Assembly (NCBI RefSeq): GCF_050948175.1
Contig: NC_135205.1
Span: forward strand, 4,997,795 to 5,061,794
Direction: 5' to 3'
DNA from: Xylocopa sonorina
Taxonomy: Eukaryota; Arthropoda; Insecta; Hymenoptera; Apidae
Length of the DNA: 64,000 nucleotides
This document shows positions 1-15,200 of this stretch, one piece after another (position 1 is the stretch's first letter; each line of letters opens with the position of its first letter). The notes beneath the pieces were generated by a model. That model saw only the letters and a list, made by a program, of their open reading frames with translations, had not been told where the DNA came from and made no database searches. The position numbers were made by a program, and so were the translations under genes.

Positions 1-3000
1 GGATACACGATCGATCGGTAATGAAATATTTTGCGGTTTGATGCTGTCGTTCTTATGCGAACTGTATTCGTGATCGCGATTTTTTATAATAATAGCATAG
101 ACGAAGCTTCGATCTCGTCGAGAGATGATTTTTGTATTAGAAGTGTACTTTAAGGGTTGCAAGAGAGCGTGTGATTATTTTGCACCCTTGGTATCTTGAT
201 ATCATTGGAATTATCTTAGACTCTTGAACTTCTTCTTAGATTCCTTCGATAACTTGGATTCCCTCGATATTAGATTCCTCTAATTTTTTTTTCTCACATT
301 TTTCATATCGAAGTATTGGATTTTTATGTGACATCGTTCGATTGCTTTGGAAGAAAACTACCCTTTTCGTCGAGGGACCATCCGAGATCCTTGAATTCCT
401 TTTAAACATTGGAATTATTTCAAATCCTTGGAATCGCCACTAATATTTTTCCGTTTTAAATTTTGCAGTCATCTCTGGCACTTGGGTTCCATTGAGCCTT
501 TCGAATTATCCGGGAACCCTGAATACCTTGGAGCCCTTGGAGTTGCGTGACACTTCATAAACCGTCAGGTATTTTTCAGGTTCCCCGTTTGAACGTAAAA
601 GGGAACGGCGGCAATTGAAGACTGTGGGACTCGTTAAACAGTAGAAGCAATTTCTCGCCGGTTTTCATGGTCCTTTGGAAACAGCTCGCGATGGCGACGC
701 GTCAGCCCGCGAAAGGTGCGGACGTTGCACTTCCTCGACGCGTAACCGCTCCGTATTAGCATAAATTAGCCGACGGCCCGTGCAGGCGTCGTAAACCTTA
801 GCAATTGTAAGGTCTCCGCTTTGATGTTGGAAACGGTTGAACGATCGTCCGGTTTAATGCAGTCACGCGCGTACGTCGTCGAGGTTAAGCGCATTCTTCG
901 ACGTAATTCGCGTAATTGTCGCACGGCGTCCGAGCGTTCGGAATGGGCGCAGGTTATCCAAATGGACAGTGAAATAATTCGCGCCCTTTATGCGTCCAGT
1001 CGTATCCCTCCGCATGTCCATTTCGAGCCCAATCCGCTGGACTAAAAAGGTCTGACACTTGATGTAGGAAACTGTGAATTTCTGAAGCATGTAAAAACAT
1101 GCCACTGTGAACATACTTGCATAAATTACTATAATTGGTATCTCGTATTTTCGAATCGAATAAAAGCCAATCACCAAGTTTCACGAAAGACATTTGGTAA
1201 AGGTACGCGAATATGACGAATGGTTTCTTAATTCTCAAGTTTTACCTCTAATACAGATTCCGTACTTTCTAAATCATTAACTACCACTGTTTCATTCAAA
1301 CGAATTACCCATGCGAATTTGCATTCATTCAATTCAACCCTTCTCTGATCGTTAATTCCTCCAATAGCAACTCTGCGCACCGTAAATCATCGTCTATGAA
1401 ATGTAGTAAATTGGACGTCGAAATGGATTTTCATAAACCCGTCGAACGAGTACGGTAAAATATATTCCACGAGCATTCGTGAATACCAATTAATCGCTAT
1501 ACCCAATCTTTACATCTAAACTCTCTCTGTTCCTAATTCAATCCCCTCAGTCTCTTCGATACTAACTTTCGTGCGACATAAATCACCTCTCACCACTGTC
1601 CATTTAAATTAAGATGACCAAACGAATTTTCAGAAACCCGTATAACAAATTTACACGAAACGCCTACCATTTCCATAAAAGTAGACGAACATGGGTCGAT
1701 CTCAGCATCCGATCGTCACGGTCCGTTTCCAGTTAATTCAATCTCTTGGCGAAATTCTGCGGCGCGAGTGGTACGCGCCACAAATCATCGTTTACCCGGC
1801 ACGCAGCTAAATCAAACACTCGAGTGAGTCATCAGACAGAGTTCCACGAACGAACCGCGCGGAATCGGCGACAGACACCATCGCTGTCCGCGGGAACTGG
1901 GTTAAGTCGGCTCCATTACTCGGCGATTAACACGAGAAGTCGGCGAGGGTGTACGGCAGTCGACGGTTCAATTGCAGCCGACAGAAGTCGCGTTCTCCAA
2001 GATGTCCGCCTCGCCTGGCAATTATTAGTCGTGTGGCGCGCGCGTCCGCTAGTCTGCCGGGGAAATAGTCGATCGTTTCACGCGCGTGTCGTCCGATGAT
2101 GTAACTGGGACCGCTTCGCGGCAGCTGGCGTCGTGTGCTTTCGCACACGCGCGTCTCGGTTAGTCACCGCTTAAGGACCCGTTTAATTACTTGATTTATC
2201 GCGGGCTAGTCGCGATCGCGCGCACATTTCTGTGAGAATCGCCAGAGGCCTAATTTCTCGCTTCTTTCGTCCCCTTTGCGCGGCGGTGGTGTTAAAGGGT
2301 GAGTTAAAGGGAGCGTGAGTCATCGATGATGTTCGAGATCGCGGAATCTGCGCAGCTGTTGGACGAATCTCTCTCGATGAACCAACTGATTCAGAGGGTG
2401 AATCGAGTACTCTTCTGTTTGGGGCTCTGTACATTCGTCACGCGCCATTGTTCACTTTCACAGTGATATTATCGAACAAGACAATCTCTCAATTAATCAG
2501 ATACTAAATGAAAAAGTGTGATAAAAAGATTCACATCCATGCAATCTTTCTAGCCATTTTTCCTCCGCTACGAGTCGATCCTTCGCCATCAATCTTTCAT
2601 CGAGACGATGAAGCAATTCACGGCAGCCAAACCGGAAGTCTGCGCGTCCAGCGAGAGACGCGTCGAAGAATACGATTCTCCTAGCGACGACGCATAAATT
2701 ACACCGCCACTGGGTGCTGGTCGTCCGCAAGGGGAAGACGAAGGGACGCGCAACGCGCAGTTTTAATCTTCCCCGCTGGTGGACCTCTCTCAGAGAGGTG
2801 TTTTGCAGCGTGGAATCGCGTCCACGGGTTTTATAGTCACCCACGTCGCGGACGTGGCATTATTATCGTCGTATATTCTCACGTTACGGTCCACGCGACA
2901 CACGGCGCAGATGCCAGCTGAAAGGGAAGCGCAGCCTGGGCTCGTACACGCTGGCTCGCGCGGAAACGCTCGCTCGACACCGCAAGCGGCCATGTGCTCT

Positions 3001-6000
3001 CCCACGCTCCACAAAAATCCGCGTACTACAGCTGTACCGAACTTATTCACAGTCTGTCGAGCGTAATCTCTTATTTTCCGACGGTTTCCCGCGCGTACCG
3101 AGGTCTGCGACGGGAAAAAAAACCGTGGAAGAGAAGAAGACACCCCTTTGAAGCTCGATACTGCTGGCTCGATGACGACCACGCGACGCTCGTTTCTAAT
3201 TGAATCGCGTTCTGAGAGCGCGAAGTGACGCTGCAGTGGAATCTCTCGCCTCGAACACAGCCTCCTGGGATTTTTTCGTTTTTAATCATGGGTGGTTGAG
3301 ATTGGAGAGCGTCTACAGTTTGCGCCATGTTACGAGTCTTCTTGACACGATTTCGATATCATTAATAATAGTCACGAGAGATATGATTAGTGGGATCTAT
3401 GTTGTATTTCATCTTGTTCTGATATTCTCTACGGTGGATCCTTAATTCGCTTTCAAAGTACCATTTTCTCCAAAGGGAATACATATTTATATGGTTAGTG
3501 AATACAGTATCGCTTTCGTAAACCTGTAGCCTGCTTTAAGTGAAAAAAATAATTCAATAAATTAAATTATCCTCACTGGTTCGCTCGTAAATAGCGGCGG
3601 CGTAGTGAAGTGAACGTTAAAATACGCTGACCCGACGGCGCGTTGCCGTACATCATCAAAATGCTGCAGAAATAGTAGCTGCAACTTACGTACCAAGGCA
3701 GGATTTATTAAATTGTACAACTGGTGTGAATGCAGCCGGTCGAAAATACTGTGACACTCGATTCTCTCGTAACGATGCTTCTCGTGTGCCTGTCAGAGTC
3801 GTTCGCACCTTCTCTGGTACATATTTACGAACATAAATATCTGAGATCCTCGTCATTCGAAACGTGATCGACGTGTGCGCAAAGAGAGTTATGCATCGCG
3901 AGCAGCGATAATTCAAAGTTGAGCGTATAAATCCCGGAAAATCTTTCACACCGCGATGCTGCGCGCGGATAACGCGCAACGAGATTTATTCAAACATCAA
4001 CCGCTACATTAAGTAACTCTCGAAGAACCTCGTTTCAAGATCCCATCAAAGTTAGGTCGTAAGCTCGGCATGATTTAACGCGGGACTCGCCGTAACTTGT
4101 TAATCGGATGAATTCCGCGCGGCATAATCAATACGAACGTGATAAATCTGTCTTCGCTTTCGCGCACACCAATAATACATCCGCGAAGTCGTTCTCTGCA
4201 CTGAGTTTGCGGATTGACTGGGAAATAAAATAGTTGTTAAGCCGCGAGTGAGCCTTAAATTGGACCGTACCGTGCCACGAATGGTACAGTTTCCAGGCAA
4301 TTATCCATCGACAGGCTAACGTTCGATTTAATTCCCTGCAGTTGCAACGTAACTGGACTATCATTGCCCTCCTTGCTCGCTGAAGGCTCTCCTGACATTT
4401 TTCGACAATTAAAAACACAATTCATCGACTTTCATACACAATTTTGATATTTTTCAATTAACTTATACGCCTCCAAAATTATCTGAGTTGCGCAAAGATT
4501 AGTTGACGCCATTTTAGGTACCTTATCTTCAATTTTCATTTTTCACCTAAAGCGAATAACAAAATGTAGGCATTTAAAATGAAATCGAAGAGAATATTAA
4601 GTGAATCTTGAAAGAAAAAGGACACGACAACCGTGCCAGAGGATTTCAAGCACACCTCGCCGCTTAAACTGCCTTAGTTATCCGAAAAATTCCGTTCGAT
4701 TAATTCCCTTCAGCCGTGTCTCGAGTCGAGCTATCGGGGAACGATTATTCGCGGGGCTCGGCTCCGTAAAATGCATTGCTCGGTTCGAAGCCAGTAGCGG
4801 CAAGAAATTTAATAAACTCGATGAAAAATGAGCGCGGTCCTTGGCAAGTGTTCATTTATCACGGCCATTTATCGGGTCGAGATACACTTCGATCAGGAAA
4901 CTTTCGGAATTGCGCCGCGGGGTTGGTTAACTTGGCCTGTGGGACAAGTTTCGACCAGGAACTACGGGGAACTCCTTCTCGAGGACCAATTATCTCGAGC
5001 AAGTGTACACTGACGCCAGTTGCGCCAGAACACGGAACTTCCCCTCTCTCCGTTGGACCTTAACCAGAGAGAATACCTTCGATCGTGGCGTGGTTCGACG
5101 ATTGTATTCCACGATCTTCGATCCGGGGTCGTGGAACGGTTCGAACCGCGAGGAGTCTTATCTGTCGTTGCGGGGGGAGCAAAAAAGTGTCGGGCGATAA
5201 TTTTATTTGGCCAGGGCATGCGCTTTATAACCAGCCAATGCAAACTGGGTTGGAGGCGCGCCAAGAAGCAGTCGACCGGCGAGGGCGTTATGTGAATGCC
5301 GTTTTAGGGGTGAAAGAAGAACGATAAACGGAATAGAGGCGGAGAGGACAGTGGGAGACCTTCCAAGATCGCGCGATTGTCGCCCCATTTGCTTGGATAT
5401 TAATCTTGAGCTTTCCTTTCTGGGTCAGCCGAGCATGGGGGTACGTTCACCGGCTGCGATATTTCTTCCAGACTTTCCGCTCGCGGGTTTGGACGAGGGA
5501 AATGACCGGGTTGGTTTCGAAATTACTGTGGTTGTCATTCGTGGTATCTGCGCGTCGATAAATCTATATTACACTATCCCAATAAAATACGATAAATCAT
5601 TGTCTTTATAATTAATAAAGAAAATTATATTTTTAAGTGCAACCAATTTTCCAGGGGATGTTATTAATTAGAATCATAATAAACGAATATGACATGAAAT
5701 ACATCGAGAGGAATGCAGATTAAAATTAACCCAGTCTCCACAGTGAGGAATTAAATGAATATTCTAATTCCAAAGTCACTCGATTCGCGATCCATAGTTC
5801 AACCTTAATTCCACGATCCCGTGTCGAACTTTTTCCCATGGCCAGCACCACGCACGGGGCAGCTGTTTAACGCGTTGCTAGCCCATAAAACCATCGAACG
5901 TACACTAGAGCTAGGAACGATAACGTGGTTCACGTTTCACCCCTACCGCGGCTGGGCCGTTCATCACCGCTAAAAGCCTATACCTTATCGAGGTCGTCCG

Positions 6001-6258
6001 ATAAGAGGATCACGCCTACGCTGCTCCCCACGAAGGTCACCTATGCTCCCATTGCAACGCGGGGCCCGCAGGTGAGCCGCAGGTGAATAAGGGGCCACTT
6101 AACGCGATACCCTCGCCACGTATACGTTCCCACGTATTTTTTCCGCAACCACCGCACGATATCGCGGTCCACCCTTCGCTTGACCCGTACGAGGGGTTAC
6201 CGCCTCGTGTAGTTCGTTGCTACGGTGTTCTGAGCGTGTTTGCGCGATTCTGTTCCAG
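1..6258. other. No recognisable gene; region upstream of first papilin exon
   Basis: I find no protein family, RNA gene or clear transposon here. The open frames are short and lack recognisable domains. Roughly 1740-3250 is richer in CpG than its surroundings and could hold a promoter or a non-coding first exon, but I see no decisive core promoter signal. Papilin needs a signal-peptide exon ending in phase 0 upstream of 6259. I could not identify one here, so it may lie in this stretch unrecognised or before the window. Confidence 0.5.
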
Positions 6259-9200
6259 CACCACATAAAGTTGAGGCACGAGAGACACCTGAGGAAGCGC
6301 GGGGACAGCCATCTGCCCAGCAGCTACGTGCTGGACACGGATGATCCTGAGCGAGGTACATGGGGGCCGTGGTCGTCGCCCAGCGCCTGTTCCAGGTCCT
6401 GCGGTGGCGGTGTCACTCATCAGACCAGGCAGTGTCTTGATGTAGAGTAAGTGGTTTGAGTTTATCTTAAAGAGGATCAGTTTGAGGAATTCATCTTTGC
6501 TTTGCATCGTGTCCTTTGCTGCTGTACGATATTTATTCAGATATCTTCCATCAACCCTTAGAAACGTCCCACTGTGAGGACACGATAGTAGTAGTGTAAA
6601 AGCGTAAAAGAATTTGGTTTAGATTTTTAGTCATTTGTCATGGTTATAGTACTAATATTCTGTCTGCATCGTGTTACGTAATATTACGAAACGACAATTA
6701 GAATCGAAATGAGAAATTCGCGCACAGTTGCACACTTCATTAAGTCCTCGCGCTGAGTCTTGCGATTGCACTGCACTCGCTCTCGCCTTAATTATAACGC
6801 ACCTACCACCGCTGCTGAAATGTTTTCAATTGTACCGCGAAGCTAACTAAGGCAGCCAGCGATGTGAATATAATGTTTAAACAGAGGGAATAGAACAAAT
6901 TGGTATTAAAATATTGTAATCCCGCTGGCGCCCTTCGTGGCCGCGGTATAATTCGCCCAATTATACATGTCGCGTTGCCCATTTACATACCTGCAAGCAG
7001 TAAACAGTACATTCTAATTAAATCCCAGCTATAAAAATCCCAGCGTCGAGCTGCGGAAAAGGAAACAATATCAAATTAAAGTATCTCACCCGAGCCGCAA
7101 TCCGCGACCATTTTCAGCTTATGAATATTCACCAGATTTTTTCCACCCGGCGTCTAAAATTGCCGCTTGTTCGTATTAATTACGAGATAAATACGGAGCG
7201 GACAGCGGCGGCGAGGAGAGGCGAGCTGGAAATTCCAGGCGGCTCGCAAAACGCTCCCGGCCGTCTCCGGTAATGGAAAATTAATTTTTTATCCCGTCGT
7301 TTCTCGCCAAGATGGGTTCGCTCAAATTCAATCCCGTTCCGTCGGCTTTTCCGCGCTTCGAGCGACTTTCCGCCGGGATTTTTTGACGGGCCAACTTCCC
7401 GCGAGCAGCCGCGGTAAATCCTGCCTTATCTGAAGGAGTTATCCGGCCAAGATTAATCGCGACTGTTCGCGTACGCTTCCGGTGTCAACCTGAACGCGAC
7501 GCTGAAGAATCCTCGCGGCGAGAAGACGGGGAAGTCGCGCTCGAATCGTTTAAGTGGAACGCGAGAGGATAGTCGAGAGCAGTCGAGCGAGATTGAACGA
7601 GAAAATGATCGAAGGATATCGCAGGTGGAAGTCGAAAGTGGTATCGGTCGGTAATAATACGTTCGAGGGATCGTGAAAGCGGGCTAATTGTATCGCGAGT
7701 GCATTTAACGCGTGGCTGGTGTCGCGGGTCAGGTTTAATCGCGGGATCCGTGGTTCCTTTCAATTTACAACTTCGACTCGCAGGCCGTCGCGCGCGCGGC
7801 GTGTCGAAACTGCCGGGCGTTTTTACGCTCGCCGTGATTTCCGAGAGTTCGCTGTTAGATTAATTTCGCGCCGCGATGGATCGATCGTGCGGTGGCTCTC
7901 GACGTTTGCCCTCGTGTGTTTCGAAATTGCGCTCGCGAGGAAATTTAATGGGATTCGAAGGGAAGACTTTCTAGCTTCCACTTTTACTTGCCTCCGATTT
8001 TCATTGAATAAGTGAGAAGAGAAACGTGCTCAGATTTCACGTTGCGATGTTTCGTAGAATTTGTATAGAACGATAACAGATACGCCAGTATTTGTCTTAA
8101 TATTGTCGCGGATAAAGTGCCCGCGGGAAACGAACTGAAATGTTCGAGAGGAAGTTTAAAATTTAGTTCTCGAGGAATCCCAACCACCGGATCGACTCGC
8201 TCGATCCGACTGATCCGGGAGCAGCGATTCACTGACACTTTACAAGTGCATTACACTGACACGTTACATTCCTTCCGCCTGATTTCCACGTGAAAATTTC
8301 ATTCGAACGGGAAGCCACGCGAACACGGGGGAACGCAATTTCCTCGAAAGGCTTTGCGCGCGAATTATTTAGAAACCGACTGAGCGAATCACATTTTTCT
8401 CCTGGCGCGGAGCTATAGGGGACGTCCGGTGGTTTACGCCGCGTAAAAGAATTCGCCGCCCCACTTTTCCTTGCGAGTTTCCTCGAAAGAAGCTCGTTAA
8501 CGAGCAGCCAGGACCGTTCTGCGATTTAACGGAGTGTGAATTCCCGATTACGGATACCCGCGGACCGTTTACGCTGGCGATTACCAGAATTTACTTAAAA
8601 ATCGCTACTCGAATGGATCGAGCGTTGCACGTATTGATATGAGCATTTATGCAACATTTATTCCGTTTGATAAACTTTTTCAATTGATTGAGAAGGATAG
8701 CGTTCTTAACGTTGCTAAAGATCTGTGCTCGCGAGATTAATTTTATTATTTATTTAAATGCCATTTATCGAAGAAAATGTTGAATCAAAAGTTGAATTAT
8801 TGTTACAGCGACAATGGCTACAGCAGATGTACCGGTGCTTCGAGACGATTTTTCTCTTGCAATATTCAGGTGAGTGTGATTCACAAAATGCAATAACGTA
8901 TTTGTACTTCGTGGTATATTAACGATTTACGATATATTATTAAATCCAAGATAATCGATTCAATTTCCGCCAAGAGGTTCAATATTTATCGTTCATTGAT
9001 TAGAACGATTTTCCATTTTTGTACGTACAAGTGGCAACGTAAGATAACGAGTGGAATGCATAGTACATTAATCGTCGCCCAGCTAGACATAATTTATGCC
9101 ATCTGGTTAAATAGATCGAACCGGTTGACAGTCAATCAAGGGACGACCACGCGTCAACGCGTGATGCGTGTTTCAATTATTCGCATCTGCACGAATCAAT

Positions 9201-12200
9201 GAATTCAGCGTTGCTCTATATCGTTCAGCACTGTTCTACATTTTCAACTTCAGTACTTAGACAAATAGTCATCGAGTCTTCCAAGACGAACTGAAGTATC
9301 TGCTCCCTGTGTCAAAAAATTCATCATTTTTATTCGAATATTCAAATTTCTAACATTTGTTTAAAACGTTCTCCAATATTTTACACAGTTAAAGATCTAC
9401 AGCTGAGAGTACTTTCTCCAAGAAGAAGAATTACAATTTAGGTATTTACACAAACTTGAGAAGTTAATTACAACAAAATTCTGCGCTAAGCGCAGAAAAA
9501 TTCTGTTCTCAGATTAATTTTAAATTATTCCCAAACACTAAAAAACGCGAATAAGCAAAATGTTACGTCCTTAATTTATCTCGCGCACGTCCCTAACCTT
9601 TAAATATGTCGGTCAATTTCTCGCGGATCGGTTCTGTGGCTCTTTAATAAAATGATTTATACCATTATTTAATTCAGTTCGTTAAATGTCAGCCGTAAGC
9701 TCGTGCGAACTTTGAACCTGCGATGCTTCCCGGAGGGGCATCGTTTCACGTGTGGCCCCCGTCCAAAGGACTTCTGTCTCTTTATCCTGACGTTCCCCCC
9801 GTTTCTCCTCACGGCCTGAATCGACCCGACTATTATTCCTCGACGCCCGGACGATTCGCACACGTGGCAAGTCCCGTCAAAGTCTCATTTAAAACCACTT
9901 AATCAAAGCAACGCTGTGTTAATCCCCCCTCTTTTCCACCCAGCTTTGTTTGATTTTGACAAATTGGACTCGCGATCGATTAATCCGTCTGAATCACCGT
10001 AATTCCGCTGGACGGGGATTGGTGGCGAGCAAAGAAGGAACAGTTACCGTTTAAAGGGGATGGAGCTCTGACATTTGCTCGACGTAATTTTCGAGGGAAT
10101 TATTTGCTAACAACGCGATTCGATCCTTCGGTTATGAAACGCTTGCCCTTTGCTTTCGTCCGTCGAGCGCGTTGAACTTTGAATGCACACGCTTTAGAAT
10201 TTTACGGGACCAATCGTGGCTGCTTGAAAAATCAGCTTACTATTTGGAACTTGATATCCATTTATTTAAATGACATCGTTCGCCACGAAATGTATGCTCG
10301 TATCTATGCAATTAATATTCAACAGAATAATAAACCAGTGGATTTAAATTAACCAGGATAAAAATACGATAGATGTCGTACCTGGAAACTTGAGCTTGAA
10401 TGAAACGAGGAAGCAAAGCTTCAGTTCTGACTGCGGAAGATTTAGAGGGTGGCGTCCGCGACGGCGAACGCGACGGAGGTCCTCGAACGAAACAAGGACG
10501 TTCTTACCAACGCGTCATATCCTATTACACGGATTACCGTGCTTCAGCGCGCTATTATCCCCTTTCTTCCTATTATTCGACTATCCACCGAATCACTTAT
10601 ACCAATAAATCGTCCCATCCTATCCATGCAAATAAACGCACGGTCGTAAAGAACGAGACGGCTGCGTTCTGCGCGCGACACCAATGAAACCCCTCGGAAC
10701 CGAATGGAATTATGGATTGATAATCGGGCGAAACGAAGGGTTAACAGTTAGTGGGCAAGTAACCGGTTCCTGGAACGGTGCCCGTAGCGCTATTCCAGCC
10801 AGCTAGAGTTTACGAGGTCACCGGGTACGCCGTTGAATCGTCGATCCAGGTAGCGTTGCACCACCCGTTTCATGATCGTTTCGTAGCCAACCCGTGGCAC
10901 TCGTTGATCGACGCGTTGACCCGTTTCAGGGCCCGCGAGGAGGGATTAAAAGTTTACAGCCGCAATTAAGATCGGCCACCCACGGGTCCACGCTTAATCC
11001 TGCCTCGAGAGCACTCGAGGGCGCGCGCGGGATCTACGATCGGGTTAAGTTCGCAGGACCCTGCCAGAGAAATCGTAAACGAACGTGGGCGTGTACCACT
11101 CTGCGGGATTATTCGAATTTCTTTGAGAACCGACGAACGCCCCTGCGATAATTCCAATTTAATGTGACTGCGAAAGTTTTAGCGCAGCGATCTATTCGTT
11201 TTAATATTCGCGTGTTGCGTGCATTAATTAATTCGTTCGCAGTGTTGTCTGAGGTAAGAACTTGAGGAAGGTTCATTTTTAATGCGAACCAAGATTAACT
11301 TGAAACCAGTGGTTCGTTCTGAACGACTTAACTGGGAGACCACCTACTTGCGGGTGTGAATAATTTAATCACTCCGCGAGACAAGTAATTAAGGGCTCCG
11401 GAGTGTTAAAGTAAATTAGATGACTAATACATAGCTTTGTCGCTTCTAGTAATTGGAGTATTTATAGTTCGTGATCCTAAACTCGGAAATTGAAACGTAC
11501 ATCCCTATACAAGTATTATTTGTTACAGAACAAACTATTCACTGCTAACGAGTAGGTAGAAACTCTTTCTTGAAATAGATCGACGAGTTTTCTTCTGAAA
11601 CGATCTTCAACTTCGTATCTGGGGTAAAACGTATACCTCGATTGAAGCCACTGCGAAATGGACAAAAAGAAAAAAAAAGAAAATGGCAAAGTTTAAAGTA
11701 TCGAGGGCACGTTGTTACCAGTTCGAGTGTCCACCGCGGGCGAGAAGCAACGAATCTAATTTTCGTTCCCGGTTATCGATCGAACTCGAGCGAAGAACAA
11801 ACTTCTCGAAGACCCCTGGCACGCGGTCTCGTACGATGGTTTCCCCTTCGTGTTAAAAATTAATTTCACCGACGCGCACGGTACGTGGGATTTCCTTTAG
11901 CCCTCTGCCGATAATTGAAGCTATGCCGCATCAATTTCCACGGCCACGCCAATCGCGCCAGCAATCCCTCCTCGGCTTTAATTTCATTTCCCCGAGTCAC
12001 GAGAACCCCTCGAACCGCCCCCCTCGAGAAGACACAGAAAACTACTCCGGGAACAGAGCCACTTGCTTAACCCTCGTCCACTTCCTGCCGCAGGGGCGGA
12101 TTGGATCCTCACGGTGGGAATGTATTTCCGAGAGTCACGTAGCCGTCATAAAATTATTCCCGTCGTATCGCGAAACGCACAGTGCCACGGATCACTTTCC

Positions 12201-15200
12201 CGCTAAGGCGTTCTATGCGCAACGAGTGACGGGGCGGTTTTATTGTGGACACGCACTCTCGCAGCCGGCCCTTCCGCTGCGCAGGAATGCATCGACCATT
12301 GTGGAATCTAGAAGTGGATAAATTACAATATGTCACGCGTGAATTTATTCGTCGAGTGTACTCTTCATAAACATCGTCGAATTTATCTCGCAATTGCTGA
12401 TAGAAACGCGTACTTTCTTTTAGAAAAATTAGGGGTTGAAAGGGGATTTAAACTTGAAAAAGGTAATCAGAAGATTTCGAGCAACGAGGTCAGTCACTCT
12501 TTCGCTCGACTGTTCGATCAGATAAACAATTTTGCGACAGGCTCGCAATATAACGCGACAGGCCGAGTTATGGAAATAAAATCGCGTTACGGGACAGGGG
12601 GAGAGCGGTCGCAAATTCTGCGGGGCTTAAAGGCCCTTTAATAATCCTCGAGAGCAACAGTATGGCCTGCGCACGTGATACTGCAGCGGCGCACTGTCGG
12701 AGATGCTAAAATTTATGAACGGCTGGCCATTATGCAGCATCGACTCGCGAAGTATTAACTTCGTTAAAGCGACGTGCTAAACGAAACGAGCCGCAAGCCG
12801 CGTCGCTGTTGCGCGTCCTCAGCCTGCGGCCCATCGATCGTTGATCCGTTGTTCTCCAAAATATTATCACTCTTAAATCCCTATAAATATTCATTTATAC
12901 GATGAATTAATTATACTTCAATTACGAGCTGAATAATATTGTCGAGAAAGATTCTTTTCAGAAAACAACCAGGATGAATTTTATTTATAGCTTGGAAAGT
13001 ATTACCGTCACTCTATTCTAGTCCTCTCTCGTAGCGCGGATAAGTTGACTGACGTAATACGCGAGGCATGTCTGCTATTAATTATGATTGCTCCATATGA
13101 GGAAGCGCGTAAAAGCTTAGAAAATCGCGCGGGGAACTCGACTTACGAAACTGCTTACTTACGAACATATTAAGTCTCCTTTGACTTTTTTACGATTTAT
13201 AATTTTAATGGAAGTACATAAAAATCCCCCTCTCGCACGGGATGTTATATTAAAAGTTAATTCCCTTAAAAATCGCGAACTTTTCTAAACGGCTCAGAAT
13301 AGAATTGGGTCGAACGGACCTAAATGGCGTAACCGTAGTTGAAAACTCTCAAACGTGTGTACCCTCCACTCTCGTTTAATATTTCCTCCAACTCCGTGTT
13401 TTGAAGTATCGCTCCAACGCGAGGCAAGAGAGAGAAAAAAAAAAGAAAATGTCGTTTCTCTCGTACATCGTGTATTAACGCGAGATAATTATGTTCGATG
13501 ACTGATCGCGCGTTTCACGAAAAACCATTGGGCTTTTAATCTGATTGTCCGCGCGAAGGTGGCGTCCCACTGCACGATAAATGCCTTCAGAGGGTTGAAC
13601 GACCGCCAGGCCACTCGGAATATCAGCAGCGATCCATTTCTCCGCGCGAATTGCCCGCCTCTGCAAAAATTCGCCTCGAACACCGCTTATTGTTCTCGCC
13701 CCTTTGTCCCCGGTACCGCGAAACATTTCGTAATTAGTAACAATGCCTGCCGGCTAAACAGAGATTATCGAACGACGGAAACTCCCGGGGGACTTGGCGG
13801 GATGAAAGCTGAAACGAGGCAGAAAAAGGAATAGACGGAGGATAGGGGAGGCTGAGGGAGATGGATTCCTTTAACGAGACGCGAGCCTTTAATTGCGAGC
13901 CACCCCAATCGCGTAAAAACTCGATCGTGTATTTATGAGACCAGTTCCATTGATTGGTTATTTTCTTTATTCAATAAATAACAATTCCAATTGTGTAACA
14001 CAATGCAGAATGGAAATTGTTTGAGCAAATCATGGATTTAAGAATCGAGTGGGTGAGGGATGAAATGAGAGTTTATAGTTTTTGTTATTCTTGAGAAAAC
14101 TGAAGGGAACGTTTCGCAACTGTTATTATGGACTTTACTATTAAATAGTCTTCAATTTAAATCCACTTCCGTGGGTCTGTCGTTTAGCAACTTCGAAGTA
14201 ATGATAGACGCATCCTGAAAGTTATATGAAGATACCATTAGCGTACAATCTGCGAGAAATGGACCCTCGTTCCATTCTCTTCGTTTTTCTTCTCGACAGG
14301 ACTTTCAGCAAGAACTATGAGTGAATATTTTATGTAATTCTACATATTAGAGTTAAGCGTGATTAATATGATTTCAAACGCACGCGTTACTAATTCACGG
14401 TGGCGAAACAATTTTCGAACGTATACAACGATGAATAGAATGCGTGTATTCGATTTTAATGCGAGTCTTCCACTTGTCGGAAAACTGTTTTACAAATTGA
14501 GTTATCGCTTCCGCAGGTCTGACGCCTAGTGATTGTAGCCTAGAAGCTAGAAAATTTCTATTCGCAATTGATTACATTTCCTGTCTGACATACTTTCCAG
14601 TGGCATTGCGAAAATAATCAGTTCATTGGAATTCTACGTTCTCTGCAAATCCGAGGAACGTTTGTTCCGAAAGTAGAACAGTAACAGTAGGATAACATGT
14701 TTCCAGTGCAGGTCCGTGTATTTTCCTTTTTCCTTATTTTCTGCAGGAATTTTGATGTTCGGGGGATGAATGACACCTGGCAAGGACAAGTGGCGCGTGG
14801 AAGATCGCAAAAGATGGAAGACGTTCAGCATATCCGTGTCCTAAACGTGATATATTGCGACTCTTTTGAGGGTTATGGCCTGTATGCTGGGAAAATGTCA
14901 GAGGAATCGTGTACTTTAATGCCTTTGCCTCCATAAATCTGAAACAGAAAGGAGAACAGAGTATTGAATCAATTCTTGCAGTGAAATTTTTATATCCCCT
15001 TGTACACTTTTATAAAATCATTTTATTAATACTAAATGTTCGTCGAAAATTCATAAATTAGTAGGAAAAGTAGTTGGTAATTCATTGTTTAATTAGACTC
15101 CATAACTTTAATGGAGGTTTTCATTATCCTAATTAAAGGTCTCCGCTTCGTGTATTTCTTGAAAGCAGTGCCCTTTCAATCACTAAACAATAAATTCCAT

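Noticed and set aside
1746..2099. 117-codon + strand frame in a CpG-rich patch
   Set aside because: Arg/Ser-rich composition expected of CpG-rich DNA; no homology or gene signals recognised.
4760..4800. GGTTCGAAGCC resembling a tRNA B box
   Set aside because: No A box at the right distance and no cloverleaf pairing.
10390..10687. Three overlapping + strand frames of 66-95 codons
   Set aside because: They lie in papilin intron 2, lack domains, and compete with one another in different frames.
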